Part shown: one piece after another, positions 8,905 to 18,736 of the stretch
How the letters are laid out: each line of letters begins with the position of its first letter
Numbering within the stretch: position 1 is the first letter of the stretch
From: Azolla pinnata
Lineage: Eukaryota > Streptophyta > Polypodiopsida > Salviniales > Salviniaceae
DNA length: 30,025 nt
NCBI GenBank assembly: GCA_037176905.1
Contig: JBBBWG010004202.1
Location: 1-30,025 of the forward strand
Direction of reading: 5' to 3'
The notes under the pieces: generated by a model
Seen by the model: only the letters and a program-made list of their open reading frames with translations
What the model was told of the DNA's origin: nothing
Database searches by the model: none
Position numbers and translations under genes: made by a program

Positions 8905-9010
8905 TTCTTTGTAAGGAACCCCATGGTAGTGTCTTTGTAAGGAACCCCATGATAGTGTCTTTGTAAGGAACCCCATGATAGTGTCTTTGTAAGGAACCCC
9001 ATGATAATGT
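8905..9010. repeat. 26-bp tandem repeat, four copies
   Basis: Units of the form TCTTTGTAAGGAACCCCATG plus ATAGTG have GTAAGG at 8911, 8937, 8963 and 8989, a constant 26-bp period with almost no differences. Confidence 0.95.
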
Positions 9011-9824
9011 CTGAATTCTCATGGTTACCCTGATCATTTCTTTGAATCGAGATATAAGGAAGCATAGATCACACTAGAGTCGAGCATCGGTATCCATTTA
9101 TAGCTCCGAGTTTCAACAGTTGGCACGCACATTAAACAAAAACATCCAACAACAAGCTCAAGCAAATGCACTTGAGATTGGAGACATGACATGGCACTCA
9201 CACTAGGAACAGTCCAAAACTTTGGAGAGCTACAAATGTGCAAGAACTCTTTCCCAATCTCAAATAGCTAACATGACACTAGTGCTTATGAAATGCTTAA
9301 TGCTTAGGAAACAGGCGCTCCATTAACTGAGCTATAAGTACTTGATTTGAATTTGCTGAATATTTTGTGCACTTTGTTAGATAAGCAGGAAACCAAAGCC
9401 TTTTACTCTATTCGGCTTGACATCACAAAGCAACTTTACCACAACAAGCTCGAGCGAATGCAATGGATATAGGAAAATCCAAACTTAGCCACACTATTTG
9501 CTTCTCACGTATGTGTCTTACATATGGACACCGCCGAGTAATCTCATTAAATTTAAATGAAGATGGAAGATCTTAAAATAAAAAATTCTCTAGGTGGCCC
9601 CAATGACCCACATTTTGCACACTACTACATTTACCTCAATTCTAGAATAGGATTGCAGAAAAATAATTTCTCTGTGAAGTACATATATCCTACTGTAGGA
9701 CAGAGGTATACATCAACATCAGACCCCATCCAACGAACCTTCAACTGCTACAAAATGATTCTACATCAATTTTAAGTACAAAAAAAACCTGAGCTCAATA
9801 CACCATCGCAAGATAAAAATGCCG
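9011..9824. other. Spacer downstream of eS7, nothing recognised
   Basis: No gene is identified. The phrase CAACAAGCTC(A/G)AGC(A/G)AATGCA occurs near 9149 and again near 9441, suggesting an old duplication. The part nearest 9824 should hold the eS7 3' untranslated region, but no polyadenylation site could be fixed. Confidence 0.5.
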
Positions 9825-11820
9825 TCAAGCAGCTTCCTGTACAGGGTACTCAAACACCACTTCTTTTCCCGTTAGCTTCTTATATGCCACACCGAATGTT
9901 TCTAGCTTATACTCAGTGTTGTTCCTCTCCTTGGGATCCAAATAGACCTATGCCAATAAGAGAAATGTTAACGCTGCAAAACCAGTCTGGAGTTCCATAA
10001 ATAAGACAGAATATCTAGTCATACGTACGAATACATACCCTCATTATGCGTGAACCATCCAAGCGGAAACGAACTCTTTTCCCAACAATTTCTGCAGGAT
10101 AGACTAGATCTTCAAGAATAGCCTCATGTACAGATGTTAATGTGCGACTTCGTGGGCGAGTTGCAGCTGCTCCTTTCTTCGGAGGCCTCATAATGCGCCT
10201 AGTTGCAACGAAGATAACATCCTGAAAAGACAAAAATAGATTAATTTGACAAAATACCCCAAATGTCCTTGACATGTATTTCCAGTGCTTTCCATTGACA
10301 TATACATCATCGAGGTGCTAAAAACAAGATATTATGTACACCTCCAGCCGGAAAAACAACCACCCACAATATGAACTACGACATATATTCGTGTTGTCCA
10401 GTTTTTCTTTAGATACTTATGAGCTTGATACCTTATGCTTCCAGAATCAGCTATATGCTTATTTCACAATAAAATAACTATGCTTTTTGATATACCAATA
10501 TATGAATTCTCATGATTCTCTAGATAAGGGATAATTTTTTCCTAAATTCATAATTGAAGCCACGAGAAGCAAACAAAACACTTCTTTGGCCGACCTTGCC
10601 ACTGAACTTCTTCTCAAGCTCACGAACGAGACGGTTATGGATTTTCCTGAAAGACTTCTTCAGTCTGTATGGCACATGGATGATAACAGCCTTCCTGCTT
10701 CCAGAGATGTCGATTTGCCTGGAACAGAAAAATTTGCTCAGCCAAAGGAAGTACTTTAAATACAGAAAAAAAGACTGCATTGAATGCAAACCTTACTTGG
10801 CAGAATTGATAAACAGATCCCTCAGGTCACTCCTCAGCTCCTGGTTAGTGTTCTCCAGATCAAATAAAGCCTTCAGGACAAAAAAGAAAGAAGAAACTAT
10901 ACTCAAGGGCCATTTCAGAGGAAAAAACGTATATAAAACCAGCAATCACAAGCAGGAACATATCACAAGATATTGATGAAATGAGGCTATTGTTTGTTAG
11001 AAATGAAATCACAAGAAAACAGGCATAAATCACAGAAAAAAATATCAGCAGTTTCCCCGAAATAACTTAGCCATCTGCTTCAGGATCAGCTCAGATTACG
11101 TAATGGGAAAACTGTTGGTCTCAGGGATCTAGAAATGGGCCAAACTCATAAGATCGAAATTGCAAACTACCGACGGCCCCTGATGGGAAGAAAACCACTC
11201 AAAGCTTGCCATTTCGAAACAAGCACAGTGTTTGGCAGCCATGGAAAACTCCGAAATACACCTGCCAGAGCAAATGTTACCGTAGAAAAGATCCTTGCAA
11301 GAGGACATTAATGTAGCTCAACATCCCAATTACCATTTTTTAGGCAGAAATTGAGAATGTCCTAGCTCAGATAAGAATTCTCCTGCTAAAGAAATCGTCA
11401 GAGCACACGATTCACGTATTGAAACTTCCGAAGTGGCATTTATCAGCGATAATCCGTCGGTACGAGCATAACGTCAACAAGGGATTCAGATGGCCAGCAC
11501 TAACACATGGAAACCTCAAAAGGACTATATGGAGAATCGCAAGGAGCTCTTCATAACACGAGACAGCTTATCCTCGGCACGATCCGGGAATGCAGCTTAT
11601 CCTCAAGAATGGCTCACGGAAAGCACACGAAAGCTTGACCTAACACTAATTAGCAGTCGAATTCGGCATTGCAAATAGAAACAGGGCGGCATACCAGAAG
11701 ATCGAGGTGAAATTTAGGGAGCAGGCAGGGAGCAGAAATGCATACCTGCGCAACAGATTCCTCGAAGTCATCAGGCTCCAGGCCCTTCTCCTTATGGATC
11801 TTCTTACGAGCAGTGAACAT
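9825..11820 (-). CDS. RPS7: Ribosomal protein eS7 (RPS7), five exons, complete
   Basis: Exons: 11820-11746, 10870-10797, 10718-10595, 10221-10039, 9947-9825; total 579 bp, 192 aa plus TGA at 9827-9825. eS7 is a component of the cytosolic 40S subunit and takes part in small-subunit assembly. Diagnostic blocks are [122 protein letters not shown] and [13 protein letters not shown]. The order and length match plant eS7 (about 190 aa). All introns are GT-AG and phases join cleanly. The start context CCGTCGCCATGTTC is good, and no in-frame alternative is needed. Introns are 875, 78, 373 and 91 bp. The protein is intact with no sign of decay, and telo-boxes lie upstream as is usual for plant ribosomal protein genes. 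Confidence 0.97.
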
Positions 11821-12060
11821 GGCGACGGATCTGGAAACAAAAGCGGAGCAGGAGAGCGGAAGGGAGGACGAGCAAGCGAGGCAATCGGAAGCAGAAGGGA
11901 TCGAACGAAGCTGCTCGGGGAAGGAGAGGTCTCAGACGCCGGAGATGGAAGAAGACTGAGAGGGAGGAAACGGTTTAGGGTTTGCGTTTTAGGGTTCGGT
12001 TTCACACTTGGCCAAAAGCAAAAGAGGCCGTCCCAACTTTGGTTTGATTAGGGTTTAGGA
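11821..12060 (-). promoter_or_regulatory. eS7 upstream region with telo-box motifs
   Basis: On the gene strand, AAACCCTAA occurs at 11983-11975 and 12056-12048, and the related AACCCTAAAA at 11997-11988. Telo-boxes in this position are typical of plant translation genes, where they act with other elements in dividing tissue. The leader just upstream of the ATG is pyrimidine-rich. No TATA box was assigned. Confidence 0.7.
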
Positions 12061-12238
12061 TTATGTAAATACGTGAAGAAGATGGTGATGAAGATGTTGC
12101 TGCTGATGATGGATGATTCTAATGATGATGATGATGGTGATGATGATGATTATGTTGATTAATGATGATGATGATGATGATGATGATGGAAAGTCTTTGG
12201 TTTAGGTAGGGTTTTGGATCTGTTTGGACGCTAAACCA

Positions 12239-12272
<34 letters not shown>

Positions 12273-12435
12273 CGTGAGGATGAGGATGATGGAAAGTCTT
12301 TGGTTTTCGTAGGGTTTTGGATCTGTTTGGACGCTAAACCATTTAGATGATGATGATGATCACGATGATGATGATAATGATGGAAAGTCTTTGGTTTTCG
12401 TAGGGTTTTGGATCTGTTTGGACGCTAAACCATTT

Positions 12436-12466
<31 letters not shown>

Positions 12467-12930
12467 GATGATGGAAAGTCTTTGGTTTTCGTAGGGTTTT
12501 GGATCTGTTTGGATGCTAAACCATTTTGATGATGATGATGATTAATGGGTTGATTAATGATGATGGCGGTGATCGCGATGATGCAAGTCTCTAGTTTTTG
12601 TAGCGTTTTGGATCTATTCAGATGCTAAACCATTTAGAAGATGATGGTGGTGGTGATTATGATGATGTTAATGATGATTATAGCATCGAGTTTCTGGTTC
12701 ATTTAGGGTTTTAGGAACTATTGAGGCTGTAAAAAAAAAAACCCGCAAAAGATGACGACGAACAAGATGGTGGTGGTCAAGTCTTTGGTTTATTTAGGGT
12801 TTAGGATTTCTCTTTAGACAGTAGAAACATGGAGAAGATGACGATGGACGATGAAGTCAAGTCTTTGATTTGTTTAGGGTTTAGGATCTGTTCAAATAAT
12901 AAAACATGAAGAAGAAGAAGACTAGATTGT
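12040..12930. repeat. GAT-rich minisatellite carrying telo-box-like cores
   Basis: Units of about 80-110 bp consist of (G)AAAGTCTTTGGTTT, a TAGGGTTTTGGATCTGTTTGG core, CTAAACCATTT and a variable GAT trinucleotide run. Units begin near 12188, 12291, 12382 and 12473 (four close copies), then 12583, 12688, 12778 and 12858 (more diverged). The diverged units keep TTTAGGGTTTAGGAT, as does the telo-box at 12048, so the eS7-proximal telo-box looks like the first unit of the array. Confidence 0.88.
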
Positions 12931-13640
12931 TTATACTATTGTAGGCCTCGTTCATGCTCGCCGTGTGGCGATATGTTATGAAGGATCACATCACTTGGCA
13001 TGGTTGCTGCTTGATGGCTCATATGATTTGTAACAAGGACAAAAGTTACATACAAACTGTAATGGGAATCCATGTGAAATGTATTAGAAGTGTGCATATA
13101 AGTAGGTTTTTTCAGTCACTCGGTAAATTTGGGTTGTCATATCCTTTCTGATAAATTTCAGCGATGGTAATATGCCTTCTATCATCGATTATTGTCGTCA
13201 CTAATTGCTTGATGAGGAATGCCAAAAGTTTAAGATCGAGAACATGTTTAAGCAGATTACTTCTTATTAGTTAGCTTTGTGGCTATATACATGATTCTCT
13301 TTGACGATGATTAATCAAATGCCAAAATCCTGATCTCGGTTGACATGGGGATGGATCGCGATCCCTTGTTTGCGCTATCACCTCTAGAGAATCAACACAT
13401 ATGATGACTTCATGTTTTAGTTGTACTTAAGGCTTAAGCTGATCAAGATTATTACACCGATCGAATGTAGCAGAAATACTACACGAAAATGATCGTGAAC
13501 GATCGATTGCAGCAGAAATACAACAGTGATCGCGAAGATCAAGGCAAGATTAAGTAAGCTTAACGGAAGCTCGACAATGTCATTAAGATTCATGAAAGAA
13601 AACTGTCGCATGACTAGATGTATCGAAAGATCGATGGAAG
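12931..13640. other. Spacer, no gene recognised
   Basis: Short frames only. An imperfect repeat of GATCGA(A/T)TG(T/C)AGCAGAAATAC occurs near 13460 and 13500. Confidence 0.5.
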
Positions 13641-13650
13641 AGGCATGGCA

Positions 13651-13750
13651 TGATTAAGCTTAATGAGAGGCACAATTAAGCTTGGGTTAAGGCCTGATTA
13701 AGCTTAATGAGAGGCACAATTAAGCTTGGGTTAAGGCCTGATTAAGCCCC
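13651..13750. repeat. 44-bp tandem duplication upstream of PPR gene 1
   Basis: TGATTAAGCTTAATGAGAGG plus CACAATTAAGCTTGGGTTAA and GGCC occurs at 13651-13694 and identically at 13695-13738, followed by a partial third start. It is rich in AAGCTT/TTAAGC palindromes and lies about 90 bases from the PPR start codon. Confidence 0.95.
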
Positions 13751-13831
13751 ATAATCCAGTAGTATTAACGTTAATGACGTTTTTAGTACAGTGATTAAGC
13801 TCAACGAGGGCGTGCATGGCTCATCGAGACG

Positions 13832-16800
13832 ATGCAGAGAATCCATGGCGCGACGATCGATCCAAAGACTGAAGCAGACACGTTCCATGGACACGATGAC
13901 AGACAGAACCAGGCAGAAAAGCCCGACAGAGATCACCCCGAAGAATTTGATGGCAAGCTAATGATGGCTAGACAGTTGGGTATCCAAGAAGATTTGCTGT
14001 TCGTCTCCTTGCTCAAGTCGTGTGCTAGGACCAAGGATCTTAACAAAGGGACCCGTTTGCACAATGGCTTGCTCCGGCGGGGAGCCTTGGAGAAGAACCC
14101 TCACCTAGTCAGTGCTTTGATCACTATGTATGCCAAATGTGGTGACTTGACCAAAGCTCGAACCGTGCTGGAATTGGCGCCGGATCAAAATGTAGTCTGC
14201 TGGAATGCATTGATTTCTGGGTACATTCAAGATGGGCAAGCTCGAGAAGCATTAAACTGTTTCGAACAAATGCAAACAGAAGGATTCCTACCCAACAATG
14301 TTACTTTCATTTGTGCACTGAAAGCTTGTGGTACTATAAGAGCTTTAGAGAAGGGTAAAGAACTCCATGATGAGATCGCTGGCATGGGATTGTTAAATGA
14401 CGTGGTTCTTGGAACTGCTCTAGTTGACATGTATGCAAAATGTGGTAATCTTGCAAAGGCACAGCAAGTCTTAGAAGAGATTCCTCATCGGAATGTGGTC
14501 ACATGGTCCGCACTTATCTCAGGATATGCTCAACAAGGGCAGCTCAATGAAGCTCTCGATTGTTTCGACAAAATGCAAGCTGAAGGTCTCTCCCCGAATG
14601 ATGTCACTTTCATTTGCATCTTGAAGGCTTGTGGTGATAAACGTGCTACAGAGAATGGAAAACAAATTCATTATGAGATTGTTAGTAGAGGCTTGCTTGA
14701 TGTAAGTATAATGGTTGGTAATGCGTTGGTGGATATGTATGCTAAATGTGGCATGATTTCAGAAGCACAGAAAGTGCTTGAAAAGCTTCCTTTTCGTAAT
14801 ACGATTTCCTGGTCATCCCTAATTTCAGGGTTTGTCCTACAGGATCAAGGCCGTGAAGCATTGAAATGTTTTGAACTCATGCAAAACGAAGGCCTCTCTC
14901 CAGATTCAATTACATTTATTTCTATTTTAAAGGCGTGTGGTGACACAAGAGATTTAAACAAAGGAATAGGTATCCATCGTGAGCTACTGAGTAGAAACTT
15001 GTTGGAGAAGGATATCGTGCTCAGTACAGCATTGGTTGATATGTATGCCAAATGCAATGCATTGGATAAAGCTAAGAAAGTGCTCAAAGAGCTTCCTGTC
15101 AGAGATGTAATAGCTTGGAATGCGTTTATTGCTGGCTGTGTTCAACATGGACAGTGTCACGAAGCATGGACTAGTTTTGAATGTATGCAAAGTGAGGGGC
15201 TTTACCCGAGCATTAGTACTTTTGTTTGTATATTAAAGGTTTGCAGTGCCACAGGAGCTTTAGAAGATGGCATACAAATTCACAGAAAGATTGCGAGTGA
15301 AGGCTTGTTCATAGAGGATATATTGCTTGGAAATGCCCTGGTGGATATGTATGCCAAATGTGGGGTACTTCCAGAAGCATATAGAGTACTTGAAGAACTT
15401 CCGTTGAGAAACACATCATCATGGAATTCGCTAATTGCAGGATATAATCAATGGGGCCAAGGTCAGAAAACATTAGATTGTTTTGAAATGTTGCAAAGCG
15501 AGGGCCTCACGGCAGATGCGCTCACATTTTCTTGCATAATGAAAGCATGTGGAAGTGTGAGAGATATAGTCAAGGCCTTCCTAATACACGAGCAGGTTGT
15601 GAATAGGGGCTTGCTGGAGAAAGATGTTGCCATTGGTAATGCTTTGGTTGACATGTATGCAAAGCTTGGTTTGGTAGGAAAAGCTCTAGAAGTTCTCGAA
15701 AAGCTTCCTTTTCAAGGTGTAGTTGCTTGGAATTCAGTAATTGCGGGCTATGTCGAACAAGGGCAGTGTCATGAAGCATTCAAGTGCTTTGAATGGATGA
15801 AAAAAGAACATCTCCACCCAGACATTGTAACCTTTATTTCCATCTTGAAGGCTTGTGGAAGTACAGGAGACGTAAAGAAGGGGAAACAAATTCACGATGA
15901 GATTTTTAGTAGAGGCTTGTTAGGGACAGATATTGTGCTTGACACTGCTTTGTTGGATATGTATGCAAAATGTGGTGAACCTGCTAGAGCATGGAATCTT
16001 CTAGAACAAATTCCTTCACGGGATATAATTTCATGGAATTCTGTGATTTCGGGCTATGCCCAACAAGGGCTGGGCTATGAAGCACTAAACACTTTTGAGT
16101 GCATGCGAAATGAAGGTTTCTCATCAAATGCAGTTACTTTCATTTGCATTTTGAAGGCTTGTAGCACTGTAGGAGATTTGGAGAAGGGTAAACAAATTCA
16201 TAACCAAGTCAAGTGTAAGGGATTGCTAGAGAGGGACATTGCACTTGGAAATGCTTTGGTGGACATGTATAGTAAATGTGGCATTGTGAAAAATGCCGAA
16301 CAGGTGGTCGAAGAACTTCCTATCCGAAACATAGTCTCGTGGAACACACTTATCGCATTGTATGCTCAATATGGACAATGTCATGAAGCATTCAAGTGTT
16401 TTAACCATCTGCAAAAAGAGGACTTTTGTCCTGATGCATTAACTTTTATATCGCTATTGAAGGCGTGTGGTAACTCTGGAGCTATGTGCAAGGGCGAACA
16501 AATTCATCACTACTACGTGACCAAAGACTTACTGGCGGAGGAGATAGCACTTGGAAATGCTTTGGTGGATATGTATGCCAAATGTGGTGCATTTGCAAAA
16601 GCACACCAAGTGCTTGAAGGACTTCCCGTGCGCAATGTAGTCTCTTGGAATGCGCTAATTGCAGGATATGCCCAGCAAAGGCAGGGCCATGAAGCATTAA
16701 ACTGTTTTGAGCAAATGAAAATTCAAGGCACTTCTCCTGATGAAGTCACATTCCTTGGTGTTCTTAGTGCATGCGGGCACTCTGGACAATTAGATGAGGC

Positions 16801-17302
16801 CCAATTTCTTTTCAGAAATATGGCTGAAAAATATAGCATCGTGCCACAGTTAGAGCACCATACTTGTATGGTATCCGTTCTTGGATATGCAGGTCATTTC
16901 AATCAGGCACTATCTGTGATCAAATTGATGCCATCTCATGATTATCCATCAGTTTGGCTTGCATTATTAAGTGGCTGTGCAAAATGGGAAAACGACAAAC
17001 TTGGGAAATTGGTTTTTGATCAGATAGTAAAACTGGACTATACATGTGCTCCAGCTTATGTCTTTATGGCTACTATTTTTGCTGCTGTCCACATGCCAGA
17101 GGATGCAGAGAAACTCGAGGCCTTGAGACTGAAATATGATTACCCAAGCTCGACACAAAATTTAACTCAGAAATATTTAGGTGCAGATCCGTTTACTATC
17201 ACTATAACCGATTCTCAAAATAGAGAAATACATGAAAAAATGAAAACAACTGCGCCTAGCATGCTACATGAAGGATATAATCCAAATGCGTGTGGAGGCT
17301 AA
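13832..17302 (+). CDS. PLS-class PPR protein 1, E domain plus partial PG box, no DYW (1156 aa)
   Basis: Intronless frame opening just after an in-frame TAA; ATG 13832 is the first Met (a second Met pair lies at residues 44-45). From about residue 55 it is built of a 101-residue period: S motifs like NALVDMYAKCG...LPVRN (31 aa), P motifs like VVSWNALIAGYAQ...EGLSPD (35 aa) and L motifs like VTFICILKACG...KQIHDEI (35 aa). It has nine S and nine P motifs, then L2, S2 and an E domain from about residue 1041 (VWLALLSGC...AYVFMATIFAA). The tail has a residual PG box (REIHEKM...HEGYNPN) and stops where a DYW deaminase would begin. Known: PLS PPR proteins bind organellar RNA and specify C-to-U editing sites; DYW provides the deaminase. 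The first 50 residues are acidic and look unlike a transit peptide. A DYW partner in trans, or a non-editing role, is inferred. Confidence 0.93.
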   Translation: MQRIHGATIDPKTEADTFHGHDDRQNQAEKPDRDHPEEFDGKLMMARQLGIQEDLLFVSLLKSCARTKDLNKGTRLHNGLLRRGALEKNPHLVSALITMYAKCGDLTKARTVLELAPDQNVVCWNALISGYIQDGQAREALNCFEQMQTEGFLPNNVTFICALKACGTIRALEKGKELHDEIAGMGLLNDVVLGTALVDMYAKCGNLAKAQQVLEEIPHRNVVTWSALISGYAQQGQLNEALDCFDKMQAEGLSPNDVTFICILKACGDKRATENGKQIHYEIVSRGLLDVSIMVGNALVDMYAKCGMISEAQKVLEKLPFRNTISWSSLISGFVLQDQGREALKCFELMQNEGLSPDSITFISILKACGDTRDLNKGIGIHRELLSRNLLEKDIVLSTALVDMYAKCNALDKAKKVLKELPVRDVIAWNAFIAGCVQHGQCHEAWTSFECMQSEGLYPSISTFVCILKVCSATGALEDGIQIHRKIASEGLFIEDILLGNALVDMYAKCGVLPEAYRVLEELPLRNTSSWNSLIAGYNQWGQGQKTLDCFEMLQSEGLTADALTFSCIMKACGSVRDIVKAFLIHEQVVNRGLLEKDVAIGNALVDMYAKLGLVGKALEVLEKLPFQGVVAWNSVIAGYVEQGQCHEAFKCFEWMKKEHLHPDIVTFISILKACGSTGDVKKGKQIHDEIFSRGLLGTDIVLDTALLDMYAKCGEPARAWNLLEQIPSRDIISWNSVISGYAQQGLGYEALNTFECMRNEGFSSNAVTFICILKACSTVGDLEKGKQIHNQVKCKGLLERDIALGNALVDMYSKCGIVKNAEQVVEELPIRNIVSWNTLIALYAQYGQCHEAFKCFNHLQKEDFCPDALTFISLLKACGNSGAMCKGEQIHHYYVTKDLLAEEIALGNALVDMYAKCGAFAKAHQVLEGLPVRNVVSWNALIAGYAQQRQGHEALNCFEQMKIQGTSPDEVTFLGVLSACGHSGQLDEAQFLFRNMAEKYSIVPQLEHHTCMVSVLGYAGHFNQALSVIKLMPSHDYPSVWLALLSGCAKWENDKLGKLVFDQIVKLDYTCAPAYVFMATIFAAVHMPEDAEKLEALRLKYDYPSSTQNLTQKYLGADPFTITITDSQNREIHEKMKTTAPSMLHEGYNPNACGG

Positions 17303-18736
17303 TAGGATGGGATTATTCAGTTGAGCAAGGGAAAAAGTATGAATACCATGTGCAGCAATTGTGGGGAAAAGGATATGCTATCAATACAAGAAGATTGCCA
17401 ACAAGATTTATAAGGGATGTTGTAATCGGGATCCTTGTCAAGATCTTGGTATATAGTTGGCTCATGGAGTGGAGGATGGATTTGACTCCTAAGAGTGTGT
17501 GCTCGAATGTAAAAATATTTGGTACAGTCAACTCCTTGTAAATTGGAGAGTATTCTGATCGTGAAGTTCCTAATATGCATCGATTCAAGTGTGACAGAAA
17601 ACGGATTAGACCATGACATTAGCCTGCAGTTCACAGGCAATGAGCTGTGCTTCAATGATTCTTTGAAATGGTTTTACATGCATGAAATGCGTAGATGTGT
17701 GTTCTTGAGCAGACTAGAAGACCCATGATCTAGAGCTGATAAAGGCCATTGGCCCTGTATACCTATCCTTGCAGTCTCCACAGCAACATCTCGGTAAATC
17801 ATATGGTGGAGTGCGCCTATAGAAGGCCACTATGTATGATTACTATGACGTGTATGATCGAAGGTTCAAATCCCTATTGAATTTGAATCGCAAGCGAGCT
17901 TAGGCCAAGCTCATTTCTTGAACGGTGGTGAAATCTTCAAAGAGGACGGTATACTTGTTTGATGTGTGTGCAGGTGGTAGAGGGTGGTGAATTCTCAATG
18001 TCGAGGGTGCTGTCGTTGAACCTTCTCAGCACATGTGAGTACCTCTATCCTTCTCTCTGTTTTTGCAATGCCATTTGGCTTCATTGCTCCAGTTCTTTGA
18101 ATTTGGATCTGGTTGATGAAGTTCACTGGTTGGAATAATGCATCTACCACTGTAGAGGGTTTGGCCAATTTGGCATGGATGGATGGCTCCTTTCAATATA
18201 GGCTACATATATCGCGAAGACTTTATTTTGATGGATAGGCAAGGAACCCATAATTTTGGTATGAGTGAGTCAGTCAATCTGCTAATAATCACAAGCTTAC
18301 AAGCATGTCTCCAAGTAAAAATAGGAATCAGCTGCCATCATAGAGAAAACTTTGGCAGCAAATCACTGTGGATGATCATGGCCTTGGTATGTGGCCTCAT
18401 TAACCAACCACTCGTGGTCAATAAACTGTAGACATGCAGATATTCGAAGGCCAGGATCATGTCATTGTCGAAAGGAAGAATTCAACAGGTATGCATACAG
18501 TCAGTTATACACGCTAAATTACAACAGTCATATAGTTACAGTGCCGAGGAACTTGTGTGCAAGGATAGTGTCAAGGATGATGTTCACCTTGTAGTTCGAC
18601 GATGAATCTTCTCGTCATCTTTTACTTACTGGATGAACTTTTCACGACTGGTATCTGAACCAACGGTTCGAATCACCTAATATACAGATTCGCACAGATG
18701 TCATTCAGAGTTTGCTGTGCATTGATTGAAAACAGA
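17303..18736. other. Region between the convergent PPR genes
   Basis: This holds the 3' regions of both genes. No DYW-like sequence (HSE, CxxCH, DYW motifs) was recognised downstream of the PPR gene 1 stop in any frame. A GGTTCAAATCCC block at 17863 with an upstream TGGTGGAGTGCG at 17804 resembles pol III B and A boxes of a tRNA-derived SINE, but it does not fold as a tRNA. Confidence 0.5.

Noticed and set aside
8905..9010. Regular 26-bp repeats considered as a CRISPR-like array
   Set aside because: Units are contiguous without variable spacers, and the window is eukaryotic.
9108..9140. GTTTCAACAGTTGGCACGC resembling the LTR end and primer site of a gypsy element
   Set aside because: Only about 8 bases fit a known primer site, and no gag, pol or LTR pair is nearby.
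8449..9243. Several minus-strand frames of 60-120 aa that might be exons of one gene
   Set aside because: No recognisable domain; one includes the 26-bp repeats, and no coherent splice model was found.
13742..13936. Minus-strand frames overlapping the PPR gene 1 start and other antisense frames inside both PPR genes
   Set aside because: They are regular antisense shadows of repeated PPR codons, with no independent support.
17290..17541. Frame after the PPR gene 1 stop considered as a frameshifted DYW domain
   Set aside because: No HxE, CxxCH or terminal DYW-type motif is present in any frame, so loss rather than frameshift is more likely.
17804..17880. Possible tRNA gene from GGTTCAAATCCC and an upstream A-box-like word
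   Set aside because: The T-arm pairs poorly and no acceptor stem or anticodon arm could be built. At best it is a SINE relic.
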